Assembly (NCBI GenBank): GCA_018650185.1 | Contig: JABIGL010000047.1 | Location: forward strand, 1-37,501 | DNA length: 37,501 bases | Direction: 5' to 3' | Origin: Chloroflexota bacterium | GTDB lineage: Bacteria; Chloroflexota; Dehalococcoidia; Lucifugimonadales; Lucifugimonadaceae | Shown here: piece by piece, positions 16,273-25,929 of the stretch | Numbering within the stretch: position 1 is the stretch's first letter | Layout: the number at the start of each line of letters is the position of its first letter | The notes under the pieces: generated by a model | Databases searched by the model: none | What the model saw: the letters and a program-made list of their open reading frames with translations, nothing else | Told to the model about the DNA's origin: nothing | Translations under genes and position numbers: made by a program

Positions 16273-17406
16273 CTAATTCGGCAGCGTAATTTTTGTGACC
16301 GTGGTTTCCGATGTGTTGACCACCCACAGGGATGCCGGTTCACCCTGAGACGAAGTTACAGGCACCATGCTGACCGGTCCTTTGCCGACCGGCAACGTGA
16401 TGATCTCCTCACCGTCAAGTGCGAGCCGGGTGACCGTATTGTCGACGAAGTTGCTGACCCAGACAGACTCACCGTCGAATACCAGTCCGGAAGGCCAGGC
16501 ACCCACCGTTATCTCTTTCAAAACCTCGCCGTCGGTGTTCACGATGGCGACGAGATCGATCCAGTTGGACGCCACCCAGACGTTCATCCCGTCGAAGGCC
16601 AGTGCGGTCGGACCCTGACCGCCGGTGTCGGTGCCGATGCCTTCGTAGTCGACGTTGCGCTTACCGACCGGAAACGTCCCGAGAACCTCACCATCGAGGC
16701 TGATCTTGTCGATGGTGTGGAGGTTGAGGCTTGCCAGCCATACAGACTCCCCATCAAATGTAACGGCCCAGGGCGATGGGTGGTTCCCGGGAACGGCGAC
16801 CGAGAGCAGGTCCTCGCCATCGGGTGCCAATTTGTGGAGCGAATTGCCCCAGGATGCAACGACCCACATGTTCGTGCCGTCGGTAACCATAGCGGCCGGT
16901 GATGTGTAGCCGCCGCCGACCGGAAACTCGCCAATAAATTCGCCGTCTACCGTCAACTTTGTAACTGAACTGACGGCGTTGTTTCCGACCCACATAAACT
17001 CGCCATCGAACGCTATCGGCCTCGGCGCGGTTCCGACCGGGTAGGTGGCGATGATCCTCCCATCGTCGTCCAGCTTGGAGACTGCGTCGTCCCCCACGAT
17101 TGCAACCCAGACGTTCTCGCCGTCAAACGCAAGGTCGCCTGGAGTACTGATGCCGCCGAAATGTTCGATGAAGTAGCCGTCGATGGTCACCGACGGTGGC
17201 AACGGAGGCGGAGTGGACGTGGGGCGCGGCACCCGCGTTGGCCTGGGCGTTGGGGTGGCCGGGATGGGCGTGTCCGGCGGTAGATCAGGTGGCAGGGCGT
17301 CGCTTCCGCAGGCGATGGCGGCGATCATCAACGCGCTCATCACGCCGACGATTACCGTGCGCCAGCGATGACGGACAGGCGGCGTGGACGCGTCGACATG
17401 TGGCAT
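16273..17406 (-). CDS. lipoprotein with seven-bladed beta-propeller (YncE/NHL-like)
   Basis: This is a 377-residue exported lipoprotein. The N-terminus has arginines, a hydrophobic stretch, and a lipobox-like A-I-A-C-G-S with C33. A Pro/Thr-rich linker follows (P-I-P-A-T-P-T-P-R-P-T-R), as in surface-tethered proteins. From about residue 75 there are seven ~43-residue repeats, each with a version of A-F-D-G-E-N-V-W-V-A and then a T-x-L-x-x-D-G-E-x-x-x-x-x-P-V-G strand; the last blade is degenerate (A-S-L-W-V-V). It is a likely binding or scaffold protein; no catalytic residues are recognised. ATG 17406 gives a normal signal peptide; the frame is open 20 codons further to 17466. Confidence 0.85.
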   Translation of the reverse strand: MPHVDASTPPVRHRWRTVIVGVMSALMIAAIACGSDALPPDLPPDTPIPATPTPRPTRVPRPTSTPPPLPPSVTIDGYFIEHFGGISTPGDLAFDGENVWVAIVGDDAVSKLDDDGRIIATYPVGTAPRPIAFDGEFMWVGNNAVSSVTKLTVDGEFIGEFPVGGGYTSPAAMVTDGTNMWVVASWGNSLHKLAPDGEDLLSVAVPGNHPSPWAVTFDGESVWLASLNLHTIDKISLDGEVLGTFPVGKRNVDYEGIGTDTGGQGPTALAFDGMNVWVASNWIDLVAIVNTDGEVLKEITVGAWPSGLVFDGESVWVSNFVDNTVTRLALDGEEIITLPVGKGPVSMVPVTSSQGEPASLWVVNTSETTVTKITLPN

Positions 17407-17468
17407 AGCTTGAGTTAAACGGAGCGCCGACTGCGGGTCAACCGGTCTGGTAAACCCGCTAACCACCG

Positions 17469-18299
17469 CTAGGCTTCGGGATCCAGCTCTACGAGACGCT
17501 TCCGCACGCCATCCGCAATGCCGTGGAACTCGTCGGCGACTTCGTCAGAATTGAACACCGTTGGCTTCGTCTCGGACTGCTGGTAGTCGGCACGCATCTC
17601 GATACGACCCAGGAACGGCAACTCCGTCTCTTCGGCGAGCTGTTCGCCTGCACCGCGACCAAAAATGTCGCCTGACATATTCTCGACCACGCCGAGGATT
17701 TCCAGGTTTAGTTTGCGAACCATGTTGATCGACCGCTTGGCGTCCAGCGCAGCCAGTTCCTGCGGCGTCGTCACTACGACAAAGCCATCCAGGTTCAGGG
17801 TCTGCATGACGGTCAACGGGGCGTCTGACGTGCCCGGAGGGAGATCCACAACCATGTAGTCCAGCTCGCCCCAGTCCGTGTTAGTGAGGAACTGGTTGAT
17901 GGCGTTGTGGATCATGGGGCCACGCCAGATGGTGGCCTCCTCTTCGTTCTCCTGGAACATGGCCATCGACATGACCTTGACGCCGAACCGTGACGGCGGG
18001 GTCATCACCTGTCCATCTTCTGAAGTGGGGCCGTCGCTGATCCGCATCACACGGGTCACGTTGGGGCAGTCGATATCGCAGTCGAACAGCCCGACCCGTG
18101 CACCCTCCTGCGCCAGCATCACGGCGAGGTTGACGGCGACGGTGGTCTTACCCACGCCACCCTTACCGGAGTAGACGCCGATGCGCTTGCCGATCTGCTG
18201 GAGTCGGTCGTTGACGAGGCGCTTCTGTTCCCAGTTGCGCTTCATACCCTCTACACGGGCGCGTTCTTCGGGAGTTAGTTCTCTCTGCTGTTGCGTCAT
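17469..18299 (-). CDS. mrp: Mrp/NBP35-type Fe-S cluster carrier ATPase
   Basis: This 276-residue protein is a P-loop scaffold or carrier for [4Fe-4S] clusters (ApbC/Mrp). The deviant Walker A S-G-K-G-G-V-G-K-T is at 44-52. F-D-C-D-I-D-C-P-N, the switch-like M-V-V-D-L-P-P-G-T-S-D-A and V-V-T-T-P-Q-E follow. The C-terminal CPxC pair that usually holds the bridging cluster is absent: N-M-S-G-D runs directly into I-F-G-R-G-A-G-E. The N-terminal ~35 residues are a charged helix instead of the DUF59 domain found in many Mrp proteins. A separate DUF59-type gene sits just upstream (18400-18714), so the two may restore the combined function. Confidence 0.9.
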   Translation of the reverse strand: MTQQQRELTPEERARVEGMKRNWEQKRLVNDRLQQIGKRIGVYSGKGGVGKTTVAVNLAVMLAQEGARVGLFDCDIDCPNVTRVMRISDGPTSEDGQVMTPPSRFGVKVMSMAMFQENEEEATIWRGPMIHNAINQFLTNTDWGELDYMVVDLPPGTSDAPLTVMQTLNLDGFVVVTTPQELAALDAKRSINMVRKLNLEILGVVENMSGDIFGRGAGEQLAEETELPFLGRIEMRADYQQSETKPTVFNSDEVADEFHGIADGVRKRLVELDPEA

Positions 18300-18336
18300 G
18301 TGACTTCAGATGCGTCCTGCGTGCGATGGGTTACGC

Positions 18337-18369
18337 GACGGGGGCGGCCCTGTTGTGGACCGCCCCGTC
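18337..18369. repeat. GC-rich hairpin between the SufT-like gene and mrp
   Basis: GACGGGGGCGG and CCGCCCCGTC pair with one bulged base around a short loop. It lies in the 100-base gap between two co-directional genes and has no T-run, so it may modulate readthrough or RNA stability. Confidence 0.55.
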
Positions 18370-18399
18370 AATTCAAATCGTTGGCCGGTGAGTTCTCGG

Positions 18400-18714
18400 C
18401 TAGTCGAGTCCGAGAAGACGTTTGCCGTCTTCGGTAATTCGCTCCGGGCTCCACGGCGGGTCCCAGACGAGTTCAACCTCGACGTCTTCGACGCCGGGGA
18501 TCTCTGCAATGCGCCACTCAGCTTGCTGGGCGATGTAAGGACCCATCCCGCAGCCCTGTGCGGTGAGTGTCATCTCGATAGCGACCTCGCCGTCCGAGAC
18601 CTCAATATCGTAGATAAGCCCGAGGTCCACGATGTTGACGGGGATCTCGGGGTCGTAGACCTCTTTCAGGGCCTCAATGACTTCGTCTTTAGAGAGGACT
18701 GCATCGGTGGTCAT
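18400..18714 (-). CDS. MIP18/SufT-like (DUF59) iron-sulfur assembly protein
   Basis: This 104-residue protein begins with E-V-I-E-A-L-K-E-V-Y-D-P-E-I-P-V-N-I-V-D, the hallmark of the DUF59/MIP18 family (SufT, PaaD). M-T-L-T-A-Q-G-C-G-M-G carries the single conserved Cys. The C-terminal D-P-P-W-S-P-E-R-I-T matches family members. It acts in Fe-S protein maturation or as a phenylacetyl-CoA ring-hydroxylase maturation homologue; the first is more likely beside mrp. It is transcribed ahead of mrp. Confidence 0.9.
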   Translation of the reverse strand: MTTDAVLSKDEVIEALKEVYDPEIPVNIVDLGLIYDIEVSDGEVAIEMTLTAQGCGMGPYIAQQAEWRIAEIPGVEDVEVELVWDPPWSPERITEDGKRLLGLD

Positions 18715-18822
18715 TTGAATATCCTGTTGTTAGCGCTGTTGCGCACGTAATGATGCGGTCAGTTTAGCAAGCCCGGGACCGTCGGGCAATTTACGCGAAC
18801 TTATCCGCGCTTATTCCCCACA

Positions 18823-20115
18823 TTAGTCCGCAGTCGCCATGGCGGGTTCCACCTCAGGGGCGAGCTGTCGGTACCGGGGAAGTCCAATCAATACCGATGC
18901 CGTAATACCAACCGCCATCGCCGCCCACAGCGCCATGTCGTAGTTGCCCTGGGTGTCATACATACGTCCAGCGATCCATACCCCGGACGCTGCGCCGAGC
19001 GGCATGATTCCGAAGATAGCGCCGTAGACGGTCCCGAGGCGTCGAAGTCCGAACTGGTCCGCCGAAACTGCTCCGGTCAGTGAGATTACGGATGTCCAGG
19101 ACGCCCCGATGATCATCACGCCGAGCGTGGCGACCCACAACGACGGCGCAAGCAGAAGCACGCCATATCCGATACCACGAAAGCTGTAGGCGACGGCCAG
19201 AACGTAACGCGGGTTACGTCGGTCCGCCATGTTCCCGAAGGTCAACGCACCGATCACACCGGTAATGCCGACGGTGGCAAGCGCCGCCGCCGCGGTCACG
19301 GTGCTCGCGCCCAGGTCTTGAGCGTATGCAACGAAGTGGGCATTCACGAAGCCCATTGTGTAGCCTCAGGTGAAGAACCCGAAGGTTAAAGCCCAGAAAA
19401 TCGGCGTCTTCACGGCCTGCTTCAGCGACATCCCGTCGTCCGGCATCCACATACATGCGGAGCCTGTGGAGTCGGTTTTCGCCGCCACCATTTCCGCCGG
19501 GTCTCTATCGTCGACCTCCGCCTCGGCCTTCGTTTTAAGAAGCCGGTACGAAATGGGGATGATCACCACAACCAGGATGATCGCCAGCACAAAGTAAGCA
19601 GGTCGCCAGCCACTCAAGGTCACGATCACTGCCGCAGTGGGGACCAGCATCGTTTCGCCGACGGCTGATCCACTTCCGGCGAGTGAGAGCGCCAGTCCAC
19701 GGCGTTTGGTAAATACCGAGCTGATCAGCTTGGTCATCGTCGCCGGAGAGGCCAGCGTGAAGCCCGAGCCCATCAACAAGAACAGGGCGTAGAGCTGCCA
19801 GAGTTCTTGAATCTGTGAGAGTCCAAAGAGGGCAGCACCGGCCATCAACATACCGAGCAGGGCCATCTTGACGGGGTCGTATCGGTCGGAGAGGTATCCA
19901 GCAAGCGGCCTCAGGAAAGCAGTCGCCAGACCGGCGATGGCAAGAGCGCCGGAGAGTGAACTACGGGACCAGCCGAACTCGTCCGTCATCGGCTTCAGGA
20001 ATACGCCGAAGGAGAATCGACTACCGGCAGCGCCGAACATGACGAGTGCAGCGCCGAAGATGATCCACCAGCCCGGGTAGATCCCCAAAACGCGTCGCCG
20101 GAATAAATTCGTCAA
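18823..20115 (-). CDS. MFS transporter with in-frame UGA (U250); candidate selenoprotein
   Basis: This is a 430-residue major facilitator when the TGA at 19366-19368 is read through. The N-terminal half (1-249) holds six helices plus the A-like motif Y-L-S-D-R-Y-D-P and a long charged loop; it ends F-W-A-L-T-F-G-F-F-T at the start of helix 7. After UGA the frame continues G-Y-T-M-G-F-V-N-A-H-F-V-A-Y and another five to six helices, ending A-M-A-T-A-D-stop. No other stop or shift exists in either half. Related transporters, as I remember them, have F-x-x-C-G-[FY]-T here, so UGA would replace Cys. Otherwise it would be read as two genes, the second from ATG 19356. The substrate is unknown. An ordinary nonsense mutation is the alternative. 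Confidence 0.75.
19337..19368 (-). promoter_or_regulatory. candidate bacterial SECIS element after the MFS UGA
   Basis: After UGA (19368-19366) come 10 bases, then UGGGC (19355-19351), UUCGUGAAU, and GCCCA (19341-19337). The inner UU/AA can pair with one bulged U, leaving the loop CGUG about 18 bases from UGA with G second. This is weaker than the rhodanese hairpin but has the same loop start. Confidence 0.5.
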
Positions 20116-20301
20116 GACTGGTGGTCAATCCTTGGACTCGTCGGGGGATTCATCGGTGTCCCATGATCAAATGGCATAGCCCGGCATGATACAGGCTACG
20201 AGGGGTAATTGGGGGTGGACACTACGATGAAATTGTGCGGACGAGGTCAGCCCGATTCGAAGGCCGCGTTTCTGCCAAAAAGGACGAAACGGGGTCAGGT
20301 G

Positions 20302-20335
20302 CCAGGAGATTCTTCGCTTCCGGCTCAGAATGACA
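20302..20335 (-). repeat. TGTCATNCTGAG dispersed repeat, copy 3 (reverse)
   Basis: The reverse complement begins TGTCATTCTGAGCCGG and ends GAAGAATCTCCTGG. It matches 7941-7974 and 24845-24877 over most of its length. It lies downstream of the thiolase stop and upstream of the MFS start. Confidence 0.7.
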
Positions 20336-20347
20336 GAACTGGCCTGA

Positions 20348-21532
20348 TTAACTGACCCTCTCGAAAATGGTCGAGACCCCCTGCCCGCCTCCAACGCACA
20401 TCGTCGCCAATCCAAACTGCTGGTCCCGCCTCGTCATCTCTTCCATCAGCTTGACCGTCATGATGGCACCCGTCGCCCCGATCGGGTGGCCCAGCGAAAT
20501 TCCGCTGCCGTTCACGTTCGTCTTATCTTCGTCAAGGCCCAACTCACGGATCACGTAAACGGCTTGAGCGGCGAACGCCTCGTTTAGCTCAATCTGATCG
20601 ATGTCCTCGATCGCCATACCGGTCTTCTCGAGCACCTTACGGGTGGAAGGCACCGGGCCGATGCCCATCACGGACGGGTCTACACCGGAAATCCCGCGAC
20701 CCACCCATTTCATACGCGGGGTGATGCCCTCAGCTGCGGCCCGCTCGGCAGACATCACGACCACTGCGGCGGCGGCATCGTTAATGCCGGAGGAGTTGCC
20801 CGCCGTCACCGAGCCGTCTTTCTTAAATACCGGCCTCAACCCGGAGAGCGATTCCACCGTCGTTCCTGCCCGCGGGTGTTCGTCGGTCATCACGCTGACC
20901 GGGTCGCCCCTCCGTTGCGGAACGTCGTACGCCAGGATCTGCCCATCGAAGTACCCATTTTCCTGTGCGGTAATCGCACGCTGGTGGCTGGCAGCGGCGA
21001 GTTCATCCTGCGCATCCCTGCTGACCTCAAACCGCTCCGCGACGTTCTCCGCGGTCACACCCATGTGGTAGTCGTAGATCGGGCAGGCGAGTCCCATCGT
21101 TACGCTGTCGGTCATGTCGAAGTCGCCCATTCGTGGGCCATCCCAGCGGATGCCGCGTGCCAGATAAGGCGCAGTGCTCATACTTTCGGTCCCGCCTGCG
21201 ACGATCACTTCCGCTTCTCCAGACATGATCGCCATGGCTGCGAAATTGATCGCTTCCAGCCCGGACGAGCAGGCCCGGTTGACCGTCATCGCCGGAATCG
21301 TCTCCGGGAGGCCAGCTTTGATCATGGCTCGACGCGCCGCATATCCGGTCTCAGCGGCCTGAAGCACATTACCGAGGATCGCTCCGTCCACATGTCCCGG
21401 TTCCAGCCCGGAACGTTCAACAGCTTCTTGTATAGCGGCAGCACCAAGGTCAGAGGCCTGCACGTCCTTGAAGGCGCCGCCAAACCGGCCTACTGCTGTG
21501 CGCGCTCCGCTAACGATCACTACTTCCGTCAT
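20348..21532 (-). CDS. acetyl-CoA C-acetyltransferase (thiolase)
   Basis: A 394-residue type II thiolase that joins two acetyl-CoA or cleaves 3-ketoacyl-CoA. Active-site groups are C88 in N-R-A-C-S-S-G-L-E, N-E-A-F-A-A-Q, the histidine in G-H-P-I-G-A-T-G-A, and the final C-V-G-G-G-Q-G cysteine, so the enzyme should be active. ATG 21532 (M-T-E-V-V-I-V-S-G-A-R-T) is the family start; the frame extends 34 codons further without homology. It stands alone, with no beta-oxidation partner adjacent, though an acyl-CoA dehydrogenase-like gene lies 6 kb away. Confidence 0.95.
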   Translation of the reverse strand: MTEVVIVSGARTAVGRFGGAFKDVQASDLGAAAIQEAVERSGLEPGHVDGAILGNVLQAAETGYAARRAMIKAGLPETIPAMTVNRACSSGLEAINFAAMAIMSGEAEVIVAGGTESMSTAPYLARGIRWDGPRMGDFDMTDSVTMGLACPIYDYHMGVTAENVAERFEVSRDAQDELAAASHQRAITAQENGYFDGQILAYDVPQRRGDPVSVMTDEHPRAGTTVESLSGLRPVFKKDGSVTAGNSSGINDAAAAVVVMSAERAAAEGITPRMKWVGRGISGVDPSVMGIGPVPSTRKVLEKTGMAIEDIDQIELNEAFAAQAVYVIRELGLDEDKTNVNGSGISLGHPIGATGAIMTVKLMEEMTRRDQQFGLATMCVGGGQGVSTIFERVS

Positions 21533-21675
21533 GGTGGTACTCCGAGATGTGTGTGGCCGGTCGCGTACCGGTATCTGAATGGCCTGGATTGTAGCCCGAG
21601 CGCACCATCCTCGTATCAACGGTTGATGTAGCAAGGCGAATGACTATCCGCCGGTCGGTCGACACCAGTAGACCG

Positions 21676-22491
21676 CTAGTTCAGGCCCCGCCAGAAGTCG
21701 AAGAATACCGTTTCGTCGAATGCCAGATTGGCCCGGTGACCCTGATCGGCAAACTCGACATATACGGAGCCAATTCCTGCGGCCTCAAGCATGGCGTGTG
21801 TCAGCTTTACCGTAGGCTTCCAAAATGCGACGTCGTTTTCGCCGACGCCGTTGAACACAGGTTTGTCGCGGAGCGATTCTGACACGAACGCGGGGGCGTT
21901 GTTCGGAAACGCACCCGGAGCGCCCAAAAGCGATGCGAAACGATCCGGGGCCGCCATCATTATTGCGAACGCGGCGAGTCCGCCATTTGAAGTCCCCGCA
22001 ATATGGATCTGTGAGGCATCGCCGCCATAGCAGGCGAGCACCTCGTCATAGATGCGAAACACACGGCTTGTGTCGTCAACCAGGTCAGCATCCTCGAAGT
22101 AGGGGATCACCAGGCGGAACTTTTCGGCGCCGTCCCCTTCGGATAAAAGATTCGCCCACACTCGCACCGCGGAGGCTTTGCTCCCGACGCCGCCCGGAAG
22201 GAAGATCACCGTCGGGGTGGAAGTCGCTTCCACCTCCGGGTGTTGCACGAAATACGGGCTTGCGGGAGTGGTCACAATATCCTGGAGTGTACTGTGCTCG
22301 GCCGGAGGGCAAAAAGTCGGAACACCGCCGCCAACCGGCAACGTGATCGTGGCCTCCGGGGTCGTCAACATCGCCGCCCGGTTGGCCGGAGAAGCGAGCC
22401 CATCGCCGAACCCTCCGCAGGCGATCGCGATCACCCCGATCGCACCGGTCACGAGTCCGAGGATCAAGTTTGAGTTCCCTTGTCGCGTCAA
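21676..22491 (-). CDS. lipoprotein alpha/beta-hydrolase (esterase/PHB-depolymerase-like)
   Basis: A 271-residue protein with an N-terminal hydrophobic segment and A-I-A-C (C25) lipobox, hence probably membrane-anchored outside the cell. The alpha/beta hydrolase core shows V-I-F-L-P-G-G-V-G as the oxyanion region, [10 protein letters not shown] as the nucleophile elbow (GxSxG), G-V-G-E-N-D-V-A as acid-residue candidate and D-Q-G-H-R as the catalytic histidine. The start is TTG, overlapping the uvrB stop as TTGA, so it is translationally coupled to uvrB. Confidence 0.78.
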   Translation of the reverse strand: MTRQGNSNLILGLVTGAIGVIAIACGGFGDGLASPANRAAMLTTPEATITLPVGGGVPTFCPPAEHSTLQDIVTTPASPYFVQHPEVEATSTPTVIFLPGGVGSKASAVRVWANLLSEGDGAEKFRLVIPYFEDADLVDDTSRVFRIYDEVLACYGGDASQIHIAGTSNGGLAAFAIMMAAPDRFASLLGAPGAFPNNAPAFVSESLRDKPVFNGVGENDVAFWKPTVKLTHAMLEAAGIGSVYVEFADQGHRANLAFDETVFFDFWRGLN

Positions 22492-24491
22492 TCGCCAGCC
22501 GGCGGGGTTGCGACCTCCGCGTCGACCATCACCTTGCGAAGGTCCACTACCTGATCCCGTAGCAGGGCCGCTTTTTCGAACTCCAGGTCCTTGGCGGCTG
22601 TGCGCATCTGCGCTTCGAGGTCTCTAACCAGACGTGCCAGGTCATCCTTGGGCAGACCCTCGGCCGCCACGTACGGCGCTTTGGTCTCTGCGACCTGACG
22701 GACGTTCTCCGTTATGTCGCGGACTTCCTTGATAATCGACGCCGGTTCGATGCCGTTCGCCTTGTTGTGGGCGTCCTGCACCACCCGGCGACGCGCCGTC
22801 TCGTCGATCGCTGTGCGCATCGAATCCGTCATGTTGTCGGCGTACATGATGACGTGGCCTTCTTCATGACGAGCCGCACGTCCCACCGTCTGCACCAGCG
22901 AGGTGTTCGAGCGCAGATAACCCTCTTTGTCGGCATCGATAATCGCAACCAGCGACACCTCTGGAAGGTCCAGTCCTTCTCGGAGCAGGTTGATCCCGAC
23001 CACCACGTCATACACGCCCAACCGGAGGTCGCGCAGGATTGCGGTGCGCTCAAAGGTGTCGATGTCCGAGTGGAGGTAATGCGTACGGACGCCCATCTCC
23101 AGCAGATACTGCGATAGCTCTTCAGCCATCCGCTTGGTCAGCGTCGTGACAAGCACACGCTGATGTTGCCCCACCCGCTCACGAATGTTGTCCAAGAGGT
23201 CGTCGATCTGCCCGGCGGTTGGCTTCACCTCGATGGTCGGGTCGAGCAACCCGGTTGGCCGGATGAGCTGCTCTATGCGCTGCTCTTCGTGCTGATCCTC
23301 GTACGGACCCGGTGTGGCCGAGACGTACACGATCTGGTTGACCCGGTCCTCAAACTCGTCAAAGGAGAGCGGCCTGTTGTCGATGGCGGAGGGAAGACGG
23401 AACCCGTAATCGACCAGTGTAGATTTCCGAGCGAGGTCGCCATGGAACATGCCGCGGATTTGCGGCAGCGTCATGTGGGACTCGTCGATGAATATCAGGA
23501 AGTCCTTCGGGAAGTAGTCCAGCAGGGTCCATGGGGCGGAACCGGGGGCGCGTCGGCCCAGCGGGCGTGAGTAGTTCTCGACGCCGGGGCATGTGCCGGT
23601 CTCGCGCAGCATCTCCAGGTCGTACCGGGTGCGTTGCTCAAGGCGCTGCGCCTCCAGCAATTTACCGCCGTCGTTCAGTTCCTTCAGGCGTTCATCAAGC
23701 TCTACCTCGATGTCATCCAGCGCGTCTAACATTTTCTGCTCGGATGTCACAAAGTGCTTGGCCGGGTAGATATCTATCTCATCCCGGTCGCCCAGGATCT
23801 CGCCCGTCAGCGGATCCAGCACCGTGATTCGCTCCACCTCGTCGCCCCAGAACTGCACCCTAACTGCGAGCTCGTCGTAAGCAGGCATCACCTCAAGGGT
23901 GTCACCCCGGACACGGAACCGACCCCGACTGGTGTCGATGTCGTTACGGTCGTAGTGCATGTCTACCAGACGGCGCACGACCTTGTTACGGCCCGTCTGC
24001 TCGCCCTTGGTCAGATTCAGAACAAAGCTCTCGTACTCCTCCGGGGAGCCGAGGCCGTATATGCAGGAGACGGATGCCACGATCAGTGAGTCACGTCGTG
24101 TCAGTAACGCTCGTGTCGCGGCGTGCCTGAGACGGTCGATCTCCTCGTTAATGTCCGACTCTTTTTCGATGTAAGTGTCAGACCGAGGAATATAGGCCTC
24201 TGGCTGGTAGTAATCGTAGTAGGAGACGAAGTACTGGACCGAGTTCTCCGGGAAGAATTCTTGGAACTCAGAGGCGAGCTGGGCTGCAAGCGTCTTGTTG
24301 TGGACGATGACCAACGAAGGCCGCTGCTGCTGCTCGACGATCTGGGCCATGGTGAAGGTCTTGCCGCTTCCGGTGACGCCCAGAAGGGTCTGGTGCTTCT
24401 TGCCATCGTTCAGCCCTTTGGAGAGCGCGGCAATAGCGGACGGCTGGTCGCCGGTAGGCTGGAAGTCGGAGACGATCTTGAAGTCAGGCAT
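22488..24491 (-). CDS. uvrB: excinuclease ABC subunit B
   Basis: UvrB, 667 residues, is the damage-verifying helicase of nucleotide excision repair, working with UvrA and UvrC. Walker A G-V-T-G-S-G-K-T is at 38-45. The beta-hairpin region has [11 protein letters not shown]. Walker B is F-I-D-E-S-H, and the helicase end contains N-L-L-R-E-G-L-D and [10 protein letters not shown]-terminal UVR domain ([12 protein letters not shown]) is present. It is complete and of normal length. ATG 24491 is preceded by a 529-base spacer. Confidence 0.98.
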   Translation of the reverse strand: MPDFKIVSDFQPTGDQPSAIAALSKGLNDGKKHQTLLGVTGSGKTFTMAQIVEQQQRPSLVIVHNKTLAAQLASEFQEFFPENSVQYFVSYYDYYQPEAYIPRSDTYIEKESDINEEIDRLRHAATRALLTRRDSLIVASVSCIYGLGSPEEYESFVLNLTKGEQTGRNKVVRRLVDMHYDRNDIDTSRGRFRVRGDTLEVMPAYDELAVRVQFWGDEVERITVLDPLTGEILGDRDEIDIYPAKHFVTSEQKMLDALDDIEVELDERLKELNDGGKLLEAQRLEQRTRYDLEMLRETGTCPGVENYSRPLGRRAPGSAPWTLLDYFPKDFLIFIDESHMTLPQIRGMFHGDLARKSTLVDYGFRLPSAIDNRPLSFDEFEDRVNQIVYVSATPGPYEDQHEEQRIEQLIRPTGLLDPTIEVKPTAGQIDDLLDNIRERVGQHQRVLVTTLTKRMAEELSQYLLEMGVRTHYLHSDIDTFERTAILRDLRLGVYDVVVGINLLREGLDLPEVSLVAIIDADKEGYLRSNTSLVQTVGRAARHEEGHVIMYADNMTDSMRTAIDETARRRVVQDAHNKANGIEPASIIKEVRDITENVRQVAETKAPYVAAEGLPKDDLARLVRDLEAQMRTAAKDLEFEKAALLRDQVVDLRKVMVDAEVATPPAGD

Positions 24492-24682
24492 GGCGTTTGG
24501 GTGCGTTCGGTACGGGCGCAGGTTCAGCGGGTGTGCTGTTGATTCTATTCGAGATGCGGGAACACGGCTTGAGTGGCGTCACTTTTTGTGGCCGTGACGA
24601 CCGCCTGAGACTCGATTCAGATTGGCCTGTCCGTGAGTGGGGAGGGGGCGGATCGCACGAACGCACCGGTTTTAGATTCCAC

Positions 24683-24781
24683 GTCATTCCCGAGCAATCG
24701 GGAATCCAGACGCGGTTTCCGGGGTGAACGCACGGGGGATAACGACTCGGGTTACTGGATTCCCACCTTCGTGGGAATGAC
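24683..24781. repeat. inverted pair of 27-bp palindromes
   Basis: The left unit (24683-24709) is GTCATTCCC...GGGAATCCAG with the inner hairpin ATTCCCGA-GCAA-TCGGGAAT. The right unit (24755-24781) is its reverse-orientation sister, CTGGATTCCC...GGGAATGAC, with ATTCCCAC-CTTC-GTGGGAAT. Outer 9-10 bases match exactly while the inner stem bases differ but still pair. This is a MITE-like or REP-like composite. Confidence 0.75.
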
Positions 24782-24844
24782 GCGGGAAGAGGAGGCGTCG
24801 TTGCCTCCCTCATCCGCGCCGGGATGGGCAATTTATTTTCGCAC

Positions 24845-24877
24845 TGTCATCCTGAGTCGGTGCGAAGGATCTCCCGG
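24845..24877 (+). repeat. TGTCATNCTGAG dispersed repeat, copy 2
   Basis: Begins TGTCATCCTGAGTCGG and ends GAAGGATCTCCCGG; same family as 7941-7974. Confidence 0.7.
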
Positions 24878-25020
24878 CATTCCATCGCCCACGATCATCT
24901 TCTCCCTGAACCAGCGAACCCGCTCGCGTCTCTCTCCCAATGCACCATGGGCGCAATTGGCCCTCCGGTGTTAGCGTTCAACCTTCTGAACCCAGCGACA
25001 AAACATTTCAGGAGACGTGG

Positions 25021-25925
<905 letters not shown>

Positions 25926-25929
<4 letters not shown>

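Larger units (their letters stand above)
24492..25020. other. divergent spacer between uvrB and gnd, rich in repeats
   Basis: No gene is supported in these 529 bases. It must hold the uvrB promoter (minus) and the gnd-zwf promoter (plus). It contains an inverted pair of 27-bp palindromes (24683-24781) and a TGTCATNCTGAG copy (24845-24877). I see no convincing SOS box for uvrB. Confidence 0.65.

Noticed and set aside
19366-19368. The MFS gene as two separate genes (18823-19356 and 19366-20115)
   Set aside because: The two pieces are complementary halves of one MFS protein in the same frame with only one TGA between them; neither half alone would be a normal transporter.
24492-25020. Insertion sequence or transposase remnant near uvrB
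   Set aside because: Only short palindromes are present; no frame resembles a transposase.
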